Below are positions 26,740-38,200 of a DNA stretch of 64,000 bases, in pieces. How positions within the stretch are numbered: position 1 is the stretch's first letter; every line of letters starts with the position of its first letter. The position numbers were made by a program, and so were the translations under genes. Below the pieces are notes generated by a model that was not told the DNA's origin, ran no database searches, and saw nothing but the letters and a program-made list of their open reading frames with translations. The DNA is taken from assembly GCA_963717075.1 (NCBI GenBank), contig CAVQVI010000006.1:255450-319449 (forward strand), given 5' to 3'. Origin of the DNA: JBGOTP01 sp963717075. Lineage in GTDB: Bacteria; Acidobacteriota; Vicinamibacteria; Vicinamibacterales; CAVVIG01.

Positions 26740-26931
26740 GGTGGCAAGCGCACGCTCCGGTCGGAGAAGATAGGGCAGGATGAGTGCCCGGCTGAACGCC
26801 GCGGACGACGGGCCCAAACCGGTGCGCTGTACCTGCTCGGCGCGACGGTCATGGAGAGGCTTGGATTGCGGTGTCAGGGCGAAGTATCGTGTCGATGCAT
26901 GACGCCAATAACGCCCCGGGGTAACGCATCT

Positions 26932-28578
26932 ATGGCGCCGCTAACGCCCGAGGATCCTCTCTGGTACAAGGATGCCGTCTTTTATCAGCTTCACGTGAAG
27001 TCCTTCGCCGATAGCAACGGCGACGGCATCGGTGATGTCCCCGGGCTCACGTCGAAGCTGGACCATCTCGCGTCGCTCGGCGTGGACTGCCTGTGGCTGC
27101 AGCCGATGTACCCGTCGCCGTTCAAGGACGATGGCTACGACATCTCCGACTACACGAACATCCATCCGGACTACGGAACACTGCAGGATTTCGAGCACTT
27201 CCTGCATCAAGCCCACGCGCGGGGTCTGCGTGTCATCGTCGAACTCGTGCTGAACCACACGTCGGATCAGCACCCATGGTTTCAGGATGCGCGGAGCTCC
27301 CCGGACAATCCGCGGCGTGAGTGGTACGTGTGGAGCGACACGGACACGCGCTATCGCGATGTCCGCGTCATTTTCGTCGACTCGGAACTGTCGAACTGGG
27401 CCTGGGATCCAGTTTCCAAAGCGTACTACTGGCATCGGTTTTTCAGCCATCAGCCGGACCTCAACTACGACAACCCCGCGGTTCGAGAAGAGATCTGGAA
27501 CGTCATGAAGTTCTGGCTCGATCTCGGTGTAGACGGATTTCGCGTGGATGCGGTCCCCTACCTCGTCGAGCGCGAGGGGACATCGTGCGAGAACCTGCCC
27601 GAAACGCACGCCGTGCTGAAAGACCTCCGCGCGCGCCTCGACGCCCACTTCGCCGGAAGGGTGCTCCTCGCCGAAGCGAACATGTGGCCCGAAGATGTGC
27701 GACCGTACTTCGGCGAGGGTGACGAATTCCACATGTCGTTCCACTTTCCCCTCATGCCGCGCATGTTCATGGCGCTCCGTCTCGAAGACCGCAAGCCGCT
27801 CGTCGACATCATCGAGCGCACTCCGAGCATCCCTGCGTCATGTCAGTGGGGCATCTTCCTCCGCAACCACGACGAGCTAACCCTCGAAATGGTGACGGAC
27901 CTCGAGCGGCAGTACATGTGGGATGAGTACGCCAAGGATCCCAGGGCCCGTATCAACCTGGGCATCCGGCGACGGCTTGCGCCACTCATGGAAGGCGATC
28001 GGCGACGGGTCGAGCTGATGAGCGGACTGCTCATGTCTCTCCCGGGAAGCCCCATCCTCTACTACGGCGACGAGATCGGCATGGGTGACAACGTCTATCT
28101 CGGCGATCGGAACGGCGTCCGGACGCCCATGCAGTGGAACGCCGGCATCAATGGTGGGTTTTCGACGGCCGATCCCGAACGTCTCTGGTTGCCACTCATC
28201 TCGAACACCGTCTACGGCTATCAAGCCGTGAACGTCGAGTCCCAGGAACGGAACCAGACCTCGCTTCTGAACTGGATGCGACGCCTCATCACGATTCGCC
28301 GCTCCCAGCAGGTGTTCGGTCGAGGCGCGATTGAGTTCCTCAAGCCTGAGAATCATCGCGTACTGGCATTCGTCCGAACCCTTGGACCCGTAACCGTGCT
28401 CATCGTCTGCAACCTCGCCGGCACGGCGCAGGTCGTGGAACTCGACTTGTCACCGATGAGTGGTGCCATCCCCGTGGAGATGTTCGGCGGCAGCATCTTC
28501 CCGAGAATCGGTCGCGACCCCTACGTCATGACGTTGGGTCCGTACAACTTCTTCTGGCTCCGGCTGCGCTGGCTGTAG
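26932..28578 (+). CDS. treS: Trehalose synthase (maltose alpha-D-glucosyltransferase)
   Basis: About 548 residues, GH13 (subfamily typical of TreS). WYKDAVFYQLHVKSFAD and FKDDGYDISDYTNIHP are TreS landmarks; catalytic motifs are VELVLNHTSD, GFRVDAVPYL (nucleophile Asp), LLAEANMW (acid Glu) and FLRNHDEL; PGSPILYYGDEIGMGDN closes the barrel. It interconverts maltose and trehalose. ATG at 26932 begins at the conserved APLTPEDPLWYKD; frames extend to 26851 without homology. About 190 non-coding bases separate it from the importer. There is no fused maltokinase domain. Confidence 0.9.
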   Translation: MAPLTPEDPLWYKDAVFYQLHVKSFADSNGDGIGDVPGLTSKLDHLASLGVDCLWLQPMYPSPFKDDGYDISDYTNIHPDYGTLQDFEHFLHQAHARGLRVIVELVLNHTSDQHPWFQDARSSPDNPRREWYVWSDTDTRYRDVRVIFVDSELSNWAWDPVSKAYYWHRFFSHQPDLNYDNPAVREEIWNVMKFWLDLGVDGFRVDAVPYLVEREGTSCENLPETHAVLKDLRARLDAHFAGRVLLAEANMWPEDVRPYFGEGDEFHMSFHFPLMPRMFMALRLEDRKPLVDIIERTPSIPASCQWGIFLRNHDELTLEMVTDLERQYMWDEYAKDPRARINLGIRRRLAPLMEGDRRRVELMSGLLMSLPGSPILYYGDEIGMGDNVYLGDRNGVRTPMQWNAGINGGFSTADPERLWLPLISNTVYGYQAVNVESQERNQTSLLNWMRRLITIRRSQQVFGRGAIEFLKPENHRVLAFVRTLGPVTVLIVCNLAGTAQVVELDLSPMSGAIPVEMFGGSIFPRIGRDPYVMTLGPYNFFWLRLRWL

Positions 28579-28583
28579 CGATC

Positions 28584-29855
28584 GTGGAGTCTCACAGCAC
28601 CCTTTCCGACGCGCTTGTCCGACAGTTGATTGCCGTCGGGCAAGTCGACGTCCTGGTCGGGTTACCGACCCTGAACAACGCGGCAACCATCGTCGATGTC
28701 ATCCGGGCGGTCCACGCGTGCTTCACCGTGAACTTCCCACGCCTGAGGACGGTCATGATCAACTCCGACGGCGGCTCCACGGATGGCACGCCGGAACTCA
28801 TACGCGCCGCCTCATTCAGCGATGCGGACCGCGTCCAGACGTCGCACTCGCTTCGAACCTTGCATCGCGTGGTCGCGCCGTATCATGGGTTGCCTGGAAG
28901 GTTCACGGCATTGCGCACCGTCTTTGCAGCCGCTGAGCTCACGCAGGCGAAGGTCCTCGTCATGCTCGATCCGAGCGGGCCAGCCACGACCGCTGAGCGT
29001 GTGACGGAGCTGATTGCGCCCATCCTTCGCTCCGAAGTCGATTTTCTGACACCGCGCTATCGAAGGCACCCGTGCGACGGCGTACTCGTCACGCAGCTCG
29101 TCCGCCCACTCGTCCGCGCGCTCTACGGAGTGGAGGTCGATGAACCCCTCGCCGCCGAATTCTCCTGCGTCGGACGCTTCGCATCGCACTGCCTCGAGCA
29201 GGACATCTGGCATCGTGAAGCTGCGAGGTTCGCCATCGACCTGTGGCTTCGTACTGAGGCCGTCTCGCGGGGGCTCAGCCTTGGTCAAATCTGGCGTCCT
29301 GTGCCGACCGCCGCCGGGGCGAGGACTACACTCCGTGCCGCGGTCCACCAAGTGGTCGTGTCTCTGCTCGAATGCCTCCGCGCGCATGAGTCGTTCTGGT
29401 TGAAGGTGAACGGCGTGACACGACTGGAAACCCTGGGCAGCCATCCGACTGCAGCGCCCGACCGTGTGACGTGGGATTACAAAGCTCTGGCCGAGCAGGC
29501 GCGCCATGACATCGGCGAAATCGAGCCTCTGATCAACGCCGTGCTCACGCCGGAGGTGTCGGCTCGCGTCCTGGCCCAGACCTCGAGCCCGGATCCGCCG
29601 CTCGATGATGAGCTCTGGGTGAGCGTCGTATATGGCTTCATTGCCGCGACTCACTCAGGGGCTGCCAGCACCGACAACCTCGCCGACACGTTCGCGCCCC
29701 TTTACATGTGGCGCGCCTCGGCGTTCATGTTCCACACTGCACTCGAACCTCCAGCCGTGGTGCAGTCACGACTCGACTCCCTCTGTCAGACATTCGAACG
29801 GCTGAAGCCAGTCCTCGTATCGAGCTGGTCGGAACTAGATGTGAGGTCACGATGA
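28584..29855 (+). CDS. Glycosyltransferase, possibly compatible-solute type
   Basis: 423 residues. VDVLVGLPTLNNAATI, MINSDGGSTDGTPELI and APYHGLPGRFTALRTVF resemble GT-A transferases that act on small acceptors such as glycerate (mannosyl- or glucosylglycerate synthases). The rest, rich in Ala and Leu, has no motif I can name. GTG start five bases after treS; its stop overlaps the start of the channel-like gene (ATGA). The place between treS, a channel-like protein and malQ supports a role in osmolyte or glucan metabolism, but the product is unknown. Confidence 0.7.
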   Translation: MESHSTLSDALVRQLIAVGQVDVLVGLPTLNNAATIVDVIRAVHACFTVNFPRLRTVMINSDGGSTDGTPELIRAASFSDADRVQTSHSLRTLHRVVAPYHGLPGRFTALRTVFAAAELTQAKVLVMLDPSGPATTAERVTELIAPILRSEVDFLTPRYRRHPCDGVLVTQLVRPLVRALYGVEVDEPLAAEFSCVGRFASHCLEQDIWHREAARFAIDLWLRTEAVSRGLSLGQIWRPVPTAAGARTTLRAAVHQVVVSLLECLRAHESFWLKVNGVTRLETLGSHPTAAPDRVTWDYKALAEQARHDIGEIEPLINAVLTPEVSARVLAQTSSPDPPLDDELWVSVVYGFIAATHSGAASTDNLADTFAPLYMWRASAFMFHTALEPPAVVQSRLDSLCQTFERLKPVLVSSWSELDVRSR

Positions 29856-30559
29856 TTCAGGAAATCGCTGACGCGCTCGTTCTGTCCTGGCGGAACTTTG
29901 CGACGGGGTTTGTGCAGTTCGTGCCCCGATTCGTCGCCGCCAGCATCATTCTCGCCGGCGGATTTCTCGTGTCGCTCGTGATCCGCCGGACCGTTCGACA
30001 GATGCTCGTATGGCTGCATTTCGACCGCCTGTCGCGCCGCACCGGCGCCAGCGAGATGTTGCGCGCAGCCGAACTGCCGTCCGCCGAAGTGCTCATCGCC
30101 AAGATTGTCTTCTGGCTGGTCTGGATCGGCTTCATCGTTTCGGCCATCGACACGCTGCAGTTCGCGCCGTTTGAAGGGCTCGTGCAGGACTTTTTCCGGT
30201 TCGTGCCCCGTCTGCTGATCGCGATGCTCGTGCTCGCACTCGCCCTGCTGGTCGGAAATTTTCTCTGGCGGGCGACGCTGCTGGCATTCGTGAATGCCAG
30301 CATGCCAGGGGCCCGGCTGCTGAGTGGCGCTCTACGCCTGCTGGTGATCGCGATTGGCATTGTGATGGCACTGGAACAACTCGGGCTGGCGACGACGGTC
30401 GTGCTGACGGCCTTCGCGATTACGTTTGGTGCGCTCATGTTGGGACTGGCGATCGCGTTAGGACTCGGCGGACGGGACATCGCGAAGGAGTTGCTCCGAC
30501 ATCAGTTCCGGTCGAAGCAGGAACGAAATACGGATGCCGATGCCGCGCCGCACCTCTAA
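29852..30559 (+). CDS. MscS-like conserved TM helix membrane protein
   Basis: 235 residues with about four to five membrane segments; ASIILAGGFLVSLVIRRTVRQML is the kind of TM-helix repeat seen in small MscS-related proteins, and the last hydrophobic part is glycine-rich (GALMLGLAIALGLGGRDIA), like the pore helix TM3 of MscS. The large cytoplasmic MscS beta domain is missing. Possibly a channel or regulator of osmotic response; its linkage to treS supports this. Confidence 0.75.
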   Translation: MIQEIADALVLSWRNFATGFVQFVPRFVAASIILAGGFLVSLVIRRTVRQMLVWLHFDRLSRRTGASEMLRAAELPSAEVLIAKIVFWLVWIGFIVSAIDTLQFAPFEGLVQDFFRFVPRLLIAMLVLALALLVGNFLWRATLLAFVNASMPGARLLSGALRLLVIAIGIVMALEQLGLATTVVLTAFAITFGALMLGLAIALGLGGRDIAKELLRHQFRSKQERNTDADAAPHL

Positions 30560-30644
30560 TCGGGTGCCTCCGGAATGTCTGATCGACAGTCGCCGGAGCC
30601 CCACCCTTGAAGTCGCTTGCGTGGGCGTTCCAGGGAGAGCCTGA

Positions 30645-32171
30645 ATGCCACATCGCCGAGCGAGTGGCATTCTGCTCCACCCGACTTCACTGCCGGGCCG
30701 TTTCGGCATTGGTGATCTTGGCCCTGCCGCATTCGAATTCGTCGACCTGATCGCGTCTGCCGGCCAGCGACTGTGGCAAGTGCTGCCGCTCGGTCCGACC
30801 GGATATGGCGACTCGCCGTATCAGTGTCTCTCCGCCTTTGCGGGCAATTCGCTCTTGATCAGCCTCGAGCAACTCATCGCAGATGGATTACTCACCGAGG
30901 ACGAGGCGCGCACGCAGGAGATACCGTTCGGACCTGTCGACTTTCCCACGGTCATTGGCCAACGCCGAGCGCTGTGGCCCCGTGTCTTCGATCGCTTCGA
31001 AGCGACCGCCGACCAGGAGATACGCAATCGATTCGAACGCTTCTGTCTGACGCAGGCGAGCTGGCTGAACGACTTCGCGCTGTTTGCGGCTGTCAAGGAT
31101 GCGCAGGGTCAGACTGCGTGGACGACGTGGGACGACGACATCGCCAGACGGGAGCCACGGGCCCTGGCAGGCTGGTCGGAGCGCTGTGCTCGCGAAATCT
31201 GTGTCCACAAGCTGACCCAGTTTCTGTTCTTTGAGCAGTGGAAGCACCTGCGTCAGGCCTGCCACGCCCGCTCAATTGCCATCATGGGTGACTTGCCGAT
31301 CTTCGTTGCGCATGACAGCGCCGATGTCTGGGCACGGCCGGAGCTGTTCCGCCTCGACGCCAACGGCCAACCCACTGTTCTCACAGGAGTGCCACCCGAC
31401 TACTTCAGCGCGACCGGACAATTGTGGGGAAACCCACATTACCGATGGGACGTCCTCGCGCAAGCCGGATACACCTGGTGGATCGATCGCTTTCGGGCGC
31501 TGCTCGCACTCGTCGACCGCGTGCGTATCGATCACTTCCGCGGGTTCGAGGCGTCGTGGGAAGTGCCGGGCGATGCCACGACTGCCCTGGTCGGCAAGTG
31601 GGTGAAGGGGCCTGGCATCGTGCTTTTCGAAATGGTGCAATCGGCCCTACAGACCGATCGGCTTCCGTTTGTCGCTGAGAATCTCGGGGTGATCACGCCC
31701 GAAGTGGAAGCCGTGCGTCAACGACTGGGCCTTCCCGGAATGGCGATCCTCCAGTTCGCGTTCGGAAGCGATCCGCAGGCGCCGAGCTTCAGACCGCATA
31801 ACCATTCCCGAGACCTGGTGGTGTACACCGGGACCCACGACAATGACACGACGATGGGATGGTGGACCGGCGCGTCCGGGCACAGCACACGATCACTCAT
31901 TGAGGTCGAGAACGAGCGCGAGCACGCTCGCCGCTATCTGTCTCTGGACGGACGGGAGGTCCACTGGGAATTCATCCGCGCCGCGCTGGCCTCGGTCGCG
32001 GATACCGCAATCGTGCCGGTGCAGGACCTTCTCGGGCTTGGCAGCGAGGCGCGCATGAATCGGCCCGGCACGGATACCGGCAACTGGCGATGGAGACTCC
32101 TCCCGGGCCAGCTCTCTCACGAGGTCGTACAAACGCTTGCGATCATGACCGCGACATACGGTCGGACTTGA
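30645..32171 (+). CDS. malQ: 4-alpha-glucanotransferase (amylomaltase)
   Basis: 508 residues, GH77. RASGILLHPTSLPGRFGIGD, LPLGPTGYGDSPYQC, GDLPIFVAHDSADVWA, RVRIDHFRGFEA (nucleophile Asp), FVAENLGVITPEV (acid Glu) and YTGTHDNDT (third acid) are all standard. It moves glucan chains between malto-oligosaccharides. Last gene of the plus-strand sugar block; convergent with the kinase cluster. Confidence 0.96.
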   Translation: MPHRRASGILLHPTSLPGRFGIGDLGPAAFEFVDLIASAGQRLWQVLPLGPTGYGDSPYQCLSAFAGNSLLISLEQLIADGLLTEDEARTQEIPFGPVDFPTVIGQRRALWPRVFDRFEATADQEIRNRFERFCLTQASWLNDFALFAAVKDAQGQTAWTTWDDDIARREPRALAGWSERCAREICVHKLTQFLFFEQWKHLRQACHARSIAIMGDLPIFVAHDSADVWARPELFRLDANGQPTVLTGVPPDYFSATGQLWGNPHYRWDVLAQAGYTWWIDRFRALLALVDRVRIDHFRGFEASWEVPGDATTALVGKWVKGPGIVLFEMVQSALQTDRLPFVAENLGVITPEVEAVRQRLGLPGMAILQFAFGSDPQAPSFRPHNHSRDLVVYTGTHDNDTTMGWWTGASGHSTRSLIEVENEREHARRYLSLDGREVHWEFIRAALASVADTAIVPVQDLLGLGSEARMNRPGTDTGNWRWRLLPGQLSHEVVQTLAIMTATYGRT

Positions 32172-32200
32172 ACTGTCCACATTTGCAGCGGGACTCCATG

Positions 32201-35198
32201 TCACTTCATCGGCACGCGGCGCTTCAGCTCCTCGAACCAGTGCTGCACCAGGATCATCTGCGTGAGTTTGAGGGGGGGTCTCTCGACCCTGCGCATCATT
32301 AAGAACCGGCCGCCGTCCGGCGCGACATTGTAAAGGCGAATGATGGTGTTGGTGACGTACGGCCCCTCGAAGAGCGTGTGCGGTGTTCCGGCCATGAAGG
32401 TCGGACCCGTCGTCACTGGAACCGCCATCATCTTGGTCAGGTCACCTTGCGGAAGCGTCATGAAGAACAACTCCCGTCCGTTCCGCGACCACACTGGCGC
32501 CGTTCCACCGTCCGTTGAGATCGGCTGTCTGTCGCCCGGCTCAGGATACGGCTGCACGTACACTTCAAGGCGGCCCGATTCGTCGGAGGTGTAGGCCAAC
32601 CATCTCCCGTCGGGAGAGAAGTCGGGATGACCCTCATTGAACCGTGTACGCTGGATGGGACGCGGCTGCCGGTCGCCGCTGAGCGGAAGCACCCAGATGT
32701 CGTTACCCTGTCTCTGAGGTTTGCTCGATGAAGGCGAGCGTGGAACCGTCAGGCGTCCAGGCGTGCACGAAAGCAGGGCTGTCGCGCGTGGTCAGCCGCT
32801 CAATCGGGCTCGTACCGTCCACCGGCGCCACGACAAGCTCCGTGCGGTTTCCTTTCATCGAACCGAACGCAATGCGCTTTCCGTCGGGTGCCCAGGAGGA
32901 AATCTGCACCTGGCTGCGTCTGTCGTCGGTGAGGCGGGTCACGCCGCCGCGAAGGATGTCAGCAATCCACAGGTTTCTGTCAGCAACGGGCAGCGTCCCG
33001 AAGACGAACCGCTGGCCATCGGGCGAGAGCCGCACGGCCGTATAGGGCCGCGACGGGACACCCACGGGGCGTTCGGCTCCGCTTCGATCGACCCAGTGCA
33101 GCGATCGTTCGGGAGCGGGAAGCACGCCGCCCGGCAGGTAGACGAGTGTGCCCGACGTCGACACGCTGAACTGTCCGGCGCCCGAATCGGCGATCAAATT
33201 GTTCTGGGTATTCGCTGCCTGCATGACATCGGCGGCCACGGCCACAGGGTTGCCCGTCACTTCCAGCCGCTGGAGGTTGAACGGCACCGCCATCAGGGTT
33301 CCCGTCCTCATGTACACGAGATGGCCGGTGGGAACATACCGCGCGTCGGCGCCGCCCTCGATGAGGATCTTCCGCTCGCCGGTGGCGAGCGCCTGCACCG
33401 CGATGGCCGTGGCGTCCCATTGTGCAAACGATCCGTAGGTCACGGTAAACAAGACGGCTCGACTGCCGGGAAGCACGAAGGGAAGCCGATGACTGAATTC
33501 GCCGTGCGTGGCATCAAGGGTCGTCAGCGGCTGCGCGTTCCCGCCGGCAGCCGGAACGCGCCACAGCCCGCCGGTCCGTTGCGCGAAGACGACGGTATCG
33601 TCCGCGCCCCAGCTCGCCCCGAAGATCGGCGGTGCATCGCAGATCTTCGCCGTGGGTCCACCCTGTGGGAACGCCACCTTGAACAGACTGCCTGTTGTGC
33701 TGCCTGGAACAGCGCTCCAGAATCCGAGCCACTGCCCGTCAGGGGAAAAGAACGGACTGTGCGCTCTCTCAGTGCCCGCGATCGGCGTTGCCTCGAGCTG
33801 GGTCAGGGGACGCAGATACAACTGCTGCTGGTTCCCGCGGATGGCGCTGAAGACGAGCGATCGCCCATCGGGCGAGAGGACCATCGCGGTTCGCGCTGGC
33901 CGCCCCTCGCCGACTCCTTGATCAGTCGGCGTTGCCCGAAGCTGGTCGGCGGGCGCCACACTCACGAACGTGCGTATCACCTCTGGAGGTGGTTGGTCCG
34001 AACCGCGTTCAGGTGCTCGAAGCCACGTCATGCCTATGGCACCGATGACGAGGACGGCCACCAGTCCAGTGGCGCTCCAGATGCTGAGGAGCCGGGGCGG
34101 GCTCGCCGCGAAGGCCGCGGAGGCGTCGCGAGATTCCGCATCCTCGAGCTCGAGTCTCGCATCCCCGATGTGCTGCAAGCGCCTTTTGACATCCTTCACC
34201 AGACAGCGCTTCAGCAGCCTGTTGATTGACGCCGGCGTGCCGGGGGCCAGGCGCGACCAGTCAGGCTCGCTCTTCAGGAGCGCCGCCAGGGTTTCCGTGA
34301 CATCCTTCCCGTCGAATGCGCGTGCCCCCGCGAGCATTTCGTACAGCACACACCCGAACGCCCAGATGTCGGTCCGCGTGTCGACCGCCAGGCCCCGCGC
34401 CTGTTCGGGACTCATGTAGGCCGCGGTTCCCACGATGACGCCCTCGCGCGTGCCACCCACCGTCACGGTCGGTGTTTGCGAGAGCGCACCGGCCCCGTCG
34501 CGTTCGGCGACTTTGGCCAAGCCGAAGTCGAGCACTTTCACGATGCCGTCCGGCGTGATCTTGATGTTGGCCGGCTTCAGATCTCGGTGGACGATGCCTT
34601 TCGCGTGCGCGGCCTCGAGCGCATCGGCGATTTGCCGGGCGATTCCGAGAGATTCGGCGAGCGAGATCGGACCGGTGGACAGTCGATCGGCCAAGGTCGG
34701 TCCCTCGACCAGTTCCAGCACCAACGCGCGGCCCCCGGCCCACGCTTCGACGCCATAGATCGCGCCGATGTGCGGATGATTCAACGACGCAAGCATCCTC
34801 GCCTCGCGCTCGAAGCGCGCGAGCCGCTCTGGAGCGCTCGTGAAGAGGCGCGGGAGAATCTTGATCGCGACATCGCGTTCCAGCGTCGTATCGCGCGCGC
34901 GATAGACTTCGCCCATCCCGCCCGCGCCGAGCAGGCCGTGCACCTGATACGCGCCGATCCGGCGGCCGGTCACCACCGACGCATCGCCATTACTCACCAG
35001 CTGTGCCGCGACCGCCGCCGCGTCGCCCTCGAGAAACGCGCTCGCGGACGCCGGCTCCGCGAGCAGCGACTCGACTTCGCGCCGCAACGCCTCGTCGCCC
35101 GCGCACGCCTCCGCCAGAAACGCCGCGCGCTCGCCGGCCGGTCGTGCCGACGCGCCGTGATACACCCGCTCGACCTCCGACCAGCGGTCAGGCTCCAC
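32201..35198 (-). CDS. Serine/threonine kinase with PD40 propeller, copy 1 (one frameshift)
   Basis: About 1000 residues in composite. An N-terminal helix-rich part (VERVYHGASARPAGERAAFL) precedes a kinase domain: GAGGMGEVYRARD, AIKILP (Lys), HRDLKPANIK, DFGLAK, MSPEQARGL. A single membrane helix (VLVIGAIGMTWL) follows, then PD40 repeats such as SPDGRSLVF and APDGKRIAFGSMKG. It likely senses through the periplasmic or outer propeller and phosphorylates cytoplasmic targets. An extra T at about 32703 creates a stop; the paralogue at 35228 shows the correct reading (ETGNDIW). GTG at 35198 chosen as in copy 3. Confidence 0.85.
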
Positions 35199-35227
35199 TC
35201 GCGCTCCCCCCACGCAATTCCCTCATA

Positions 35228-38200
35228 TCACTTCATCGGCACGCGGCGCTTCAGCTCCTCGAACCAGTGCTGCACCAGGATCATCTGTGTGAGTTTGAGG
35301 GGGGGTCTCTCGACCCTGCGTATCAGCAAGAACCGGCTGCCGTCCGGCGCGACATTGTAAAGGCGAATTATGTTTTGGGTGACGTACGGCCCTTCGAAGA
35401 GCGTGTGCGGTGTTCCGGCCACGAGGGTCGGACCCGTTGTCACTGGAACCGCCATCATCCTCGTCAGGTTTCCTTGCGGAAGCGTCATGAAGAACAACTC
35501 CCGCCCGTTCCGCGACCACACTGGCTCCCTTCCACCGTCCGTTGAGATCGGCTGTCGATTGCCCGGCCCAGGATACGGCTGCACGTACACCTCTTGGCGG
35601 CCCGATTCGTCGGACGTGTAGGCCAACCAGCTCCCGTCGGGAGAGAACTCGGGCTGAGCCTCATTGAACCGTGTACGCAGGATGGGATGCGGCTCCCGGT
35701 CGCCGCTGAGCGGAAGCACCCAGATGTCGTTCCCTGTCTCTACGGTTTGCTCGATGAAGGCGAGCGTGGAACCGTCAGGCGTCCAGGCGTGCACGAACGC
35801 AGGGCTGTCGCGCGTGGTCAGCCGCTCGATCGGGCCGGTGCCGTCCACCGGCTTCACGACAATGTCCGTGCGGTTCCCTTTCATCGAACCGAACGCAATA
35901 CGCTTTCCGTCCGGTGCCCAGGAGGAAATCTGGACCTCGCTGCGTCCGTCGGTGAGGCGGGTCACGCCGCCGCGAAGGATGTCAGAAATCCACAGGTTTC
36001 TGTCGTCAGTGGGCAGCGTCCCCACGAGCGTCCCGAAGATGAACCGCTGGCCATCCGGCGAGAGCCGCACGGCGGTATAAGGCCGCGACGGGACGCCCAC
36101 GGGGCGTTCGGCTCCGGTTCGATCGACCCAGTGCAGCGATCGTTCGGGCGCTGGAAGCACGCCGCCCGGCAGGTAGACGAGGGTGCCCGACGCCGACACG
36201 CTGAATTGCCCGGCGCCCGAATCGATGGTAAAGGCCATGGCATTCGCTGCCTGCATGACATCGGCCGCCACGGCCACCGGGTTGCCCGTCACTTCCAGCC
36301 GCTGGAGGTTGAACGGCACCGCCATCAGGGTTCCCCTCCTCATGTACACGAGATGGCCGGTGGGCACATACCGCGCGTCGGCGCCGCCCTCGATGAGGAT
36401 CTTCCGCTCGCCGGTGGCGAGCGCCTGCACCGCGATAGCCGTGGCATCCCATCGTGCAAACAACTCGTGAGTCACGGTAAACAAGACGGCTCGACTACCG
36501 GGAAGCACCAAGGGAAGCCGATGACTGAATTCGCCGTGCGTGGTATCAAGGGTTGTCAGCGGCTCCGCGTTCCCGCCGGCCGCCGGAACGCGCCACAGCC
36601 CGCCGGTCCTTTGCGCGAAGACGACGGTGTCGTCCGCGCCCCAGCTCGCCCCGAAGATCGGCGGTGCATCGCAGATCTTCGCCGTGGGTCCACCCTGTGG
36701 GAACGCCACCTTGAACAGACTGTCTGTTCCACTGCCTGGACCAGCGCTCCAAAATCCGAGCCACTGCCCGTCAGGGGAAAAGAACGGACTGTGCGCGTTC
36801 TCAGTGCCGCCGATCGGCGTGGCCTCGAGCTGGGTCAGGCGACGCAGATACAACTGCTGCTGGTTCCCGCGGATGGCGCTGAAGACGAGCGATCGCCCAT
36901 CGGGCGAGAAGACCATCGCCGTTCGCCCCGGCCGCCCCTCGCCGGCTCCTTGATCAGTCGGTGTTGCCCCAAGCTGGTCGGCTGGCGCCACACTCACGAA
37001 CGTGCGTATCACCTCTGCCGGTGGTTGGTCCGAACGGCCGTCAGGTGCTCGAAGCCACGTCATGCCCATGGCACCGATGACGAGGCTGGCAACCAGTGCA
37101 GTGACGCTCCAGATGCTCGGGAGCCGGCGTGGACTTGCCGCGAAGGCCGCGGCCGCGTCACGAGATTCAGCATCCTCGAGCTCGAGTCTCGCATCCCCGA
37201 TGTGCTGCAGGCGCCTTTTGACGTCCTTCACCAGACAGCGCTTCAGCAGCCTGTTGATGGACGGCGGCGTGGCGGGGGCCAGGCGCGACCAGTCAGGCTC
37301 GCTCTTCAGGAGCGCCGCCAGGGTGTCCGTGACATCCTTCCCGTCGAAGGCGCGTGCCCCCGCGAGCATTTCGTAGAGCACACACCCGAACGCCCAGATG
37401 TCGGTCCGTGTGTCGACCGCCAGGCCCCGCGCCTGTTCGGGGCTCATGTAGGCAGCGGTTCCCACGATCACGCCCTCGCGCGTGCCGCCCACCGTCACGG
37501 TCGGCGTCTGTGAGAGCGCACCGGCCCCGTCGCGTTCGGCGACCTTGGCCAAGCCGAAGTCGAGCACCTTCACGATGCCGTCCGGCGTAATCTTGATGTT
37601 GGCCGGCTTCAGATCTCTGTGGACGATGCCTTTCGCGTGCGCGGCCTCGAGCGCATCCGCGATTTGCCGGGCGATCCCGAGTGATTCGGCGAGCGAGATC
37701 GGACCCGTGGACAATCGATCGGCCAAGGTCGGTCCCTCGACCAGTTCCAGCACCAACGCGCGGCCCCCGGCCCACGCTTCGACGCCATAGATCGCGCCGA
37801 TATGCGGATGATTCAGCGAGGCCAGCATCCTCGCCTCGCGCTCGAAGCGCGCGAGCCGCTCTGGCGCGCTCGTGAAGTGACGCGGGAGAATCTTGATCGC
37901 GACCTCGCGTTCCAGCGTCGTATCGCGCGCCCGATAGACTTCGCCCATCCCGCCCGCGCCGAGCAGGCCGTGCACGTGATACGCGCCGATCCGGCGGCCT
38001 GTCAGCACCGACGCATCGCCATTACTCACCAGCTGCGCCGCGACCGCCGCTGCGTCGCCGTCGAGAAACGCGCTCGCGGACGCCGGCTCCGCGAGCAGCG
38101 ACTCGACTTCGCGCCGCAACGCCTCGTCGCCCGCGCAGGCCTCCGCCAGAAACGCCGCGCGCTCGCCGGCCGGTCGGGCCGATGCGCCGTGATACACCCG

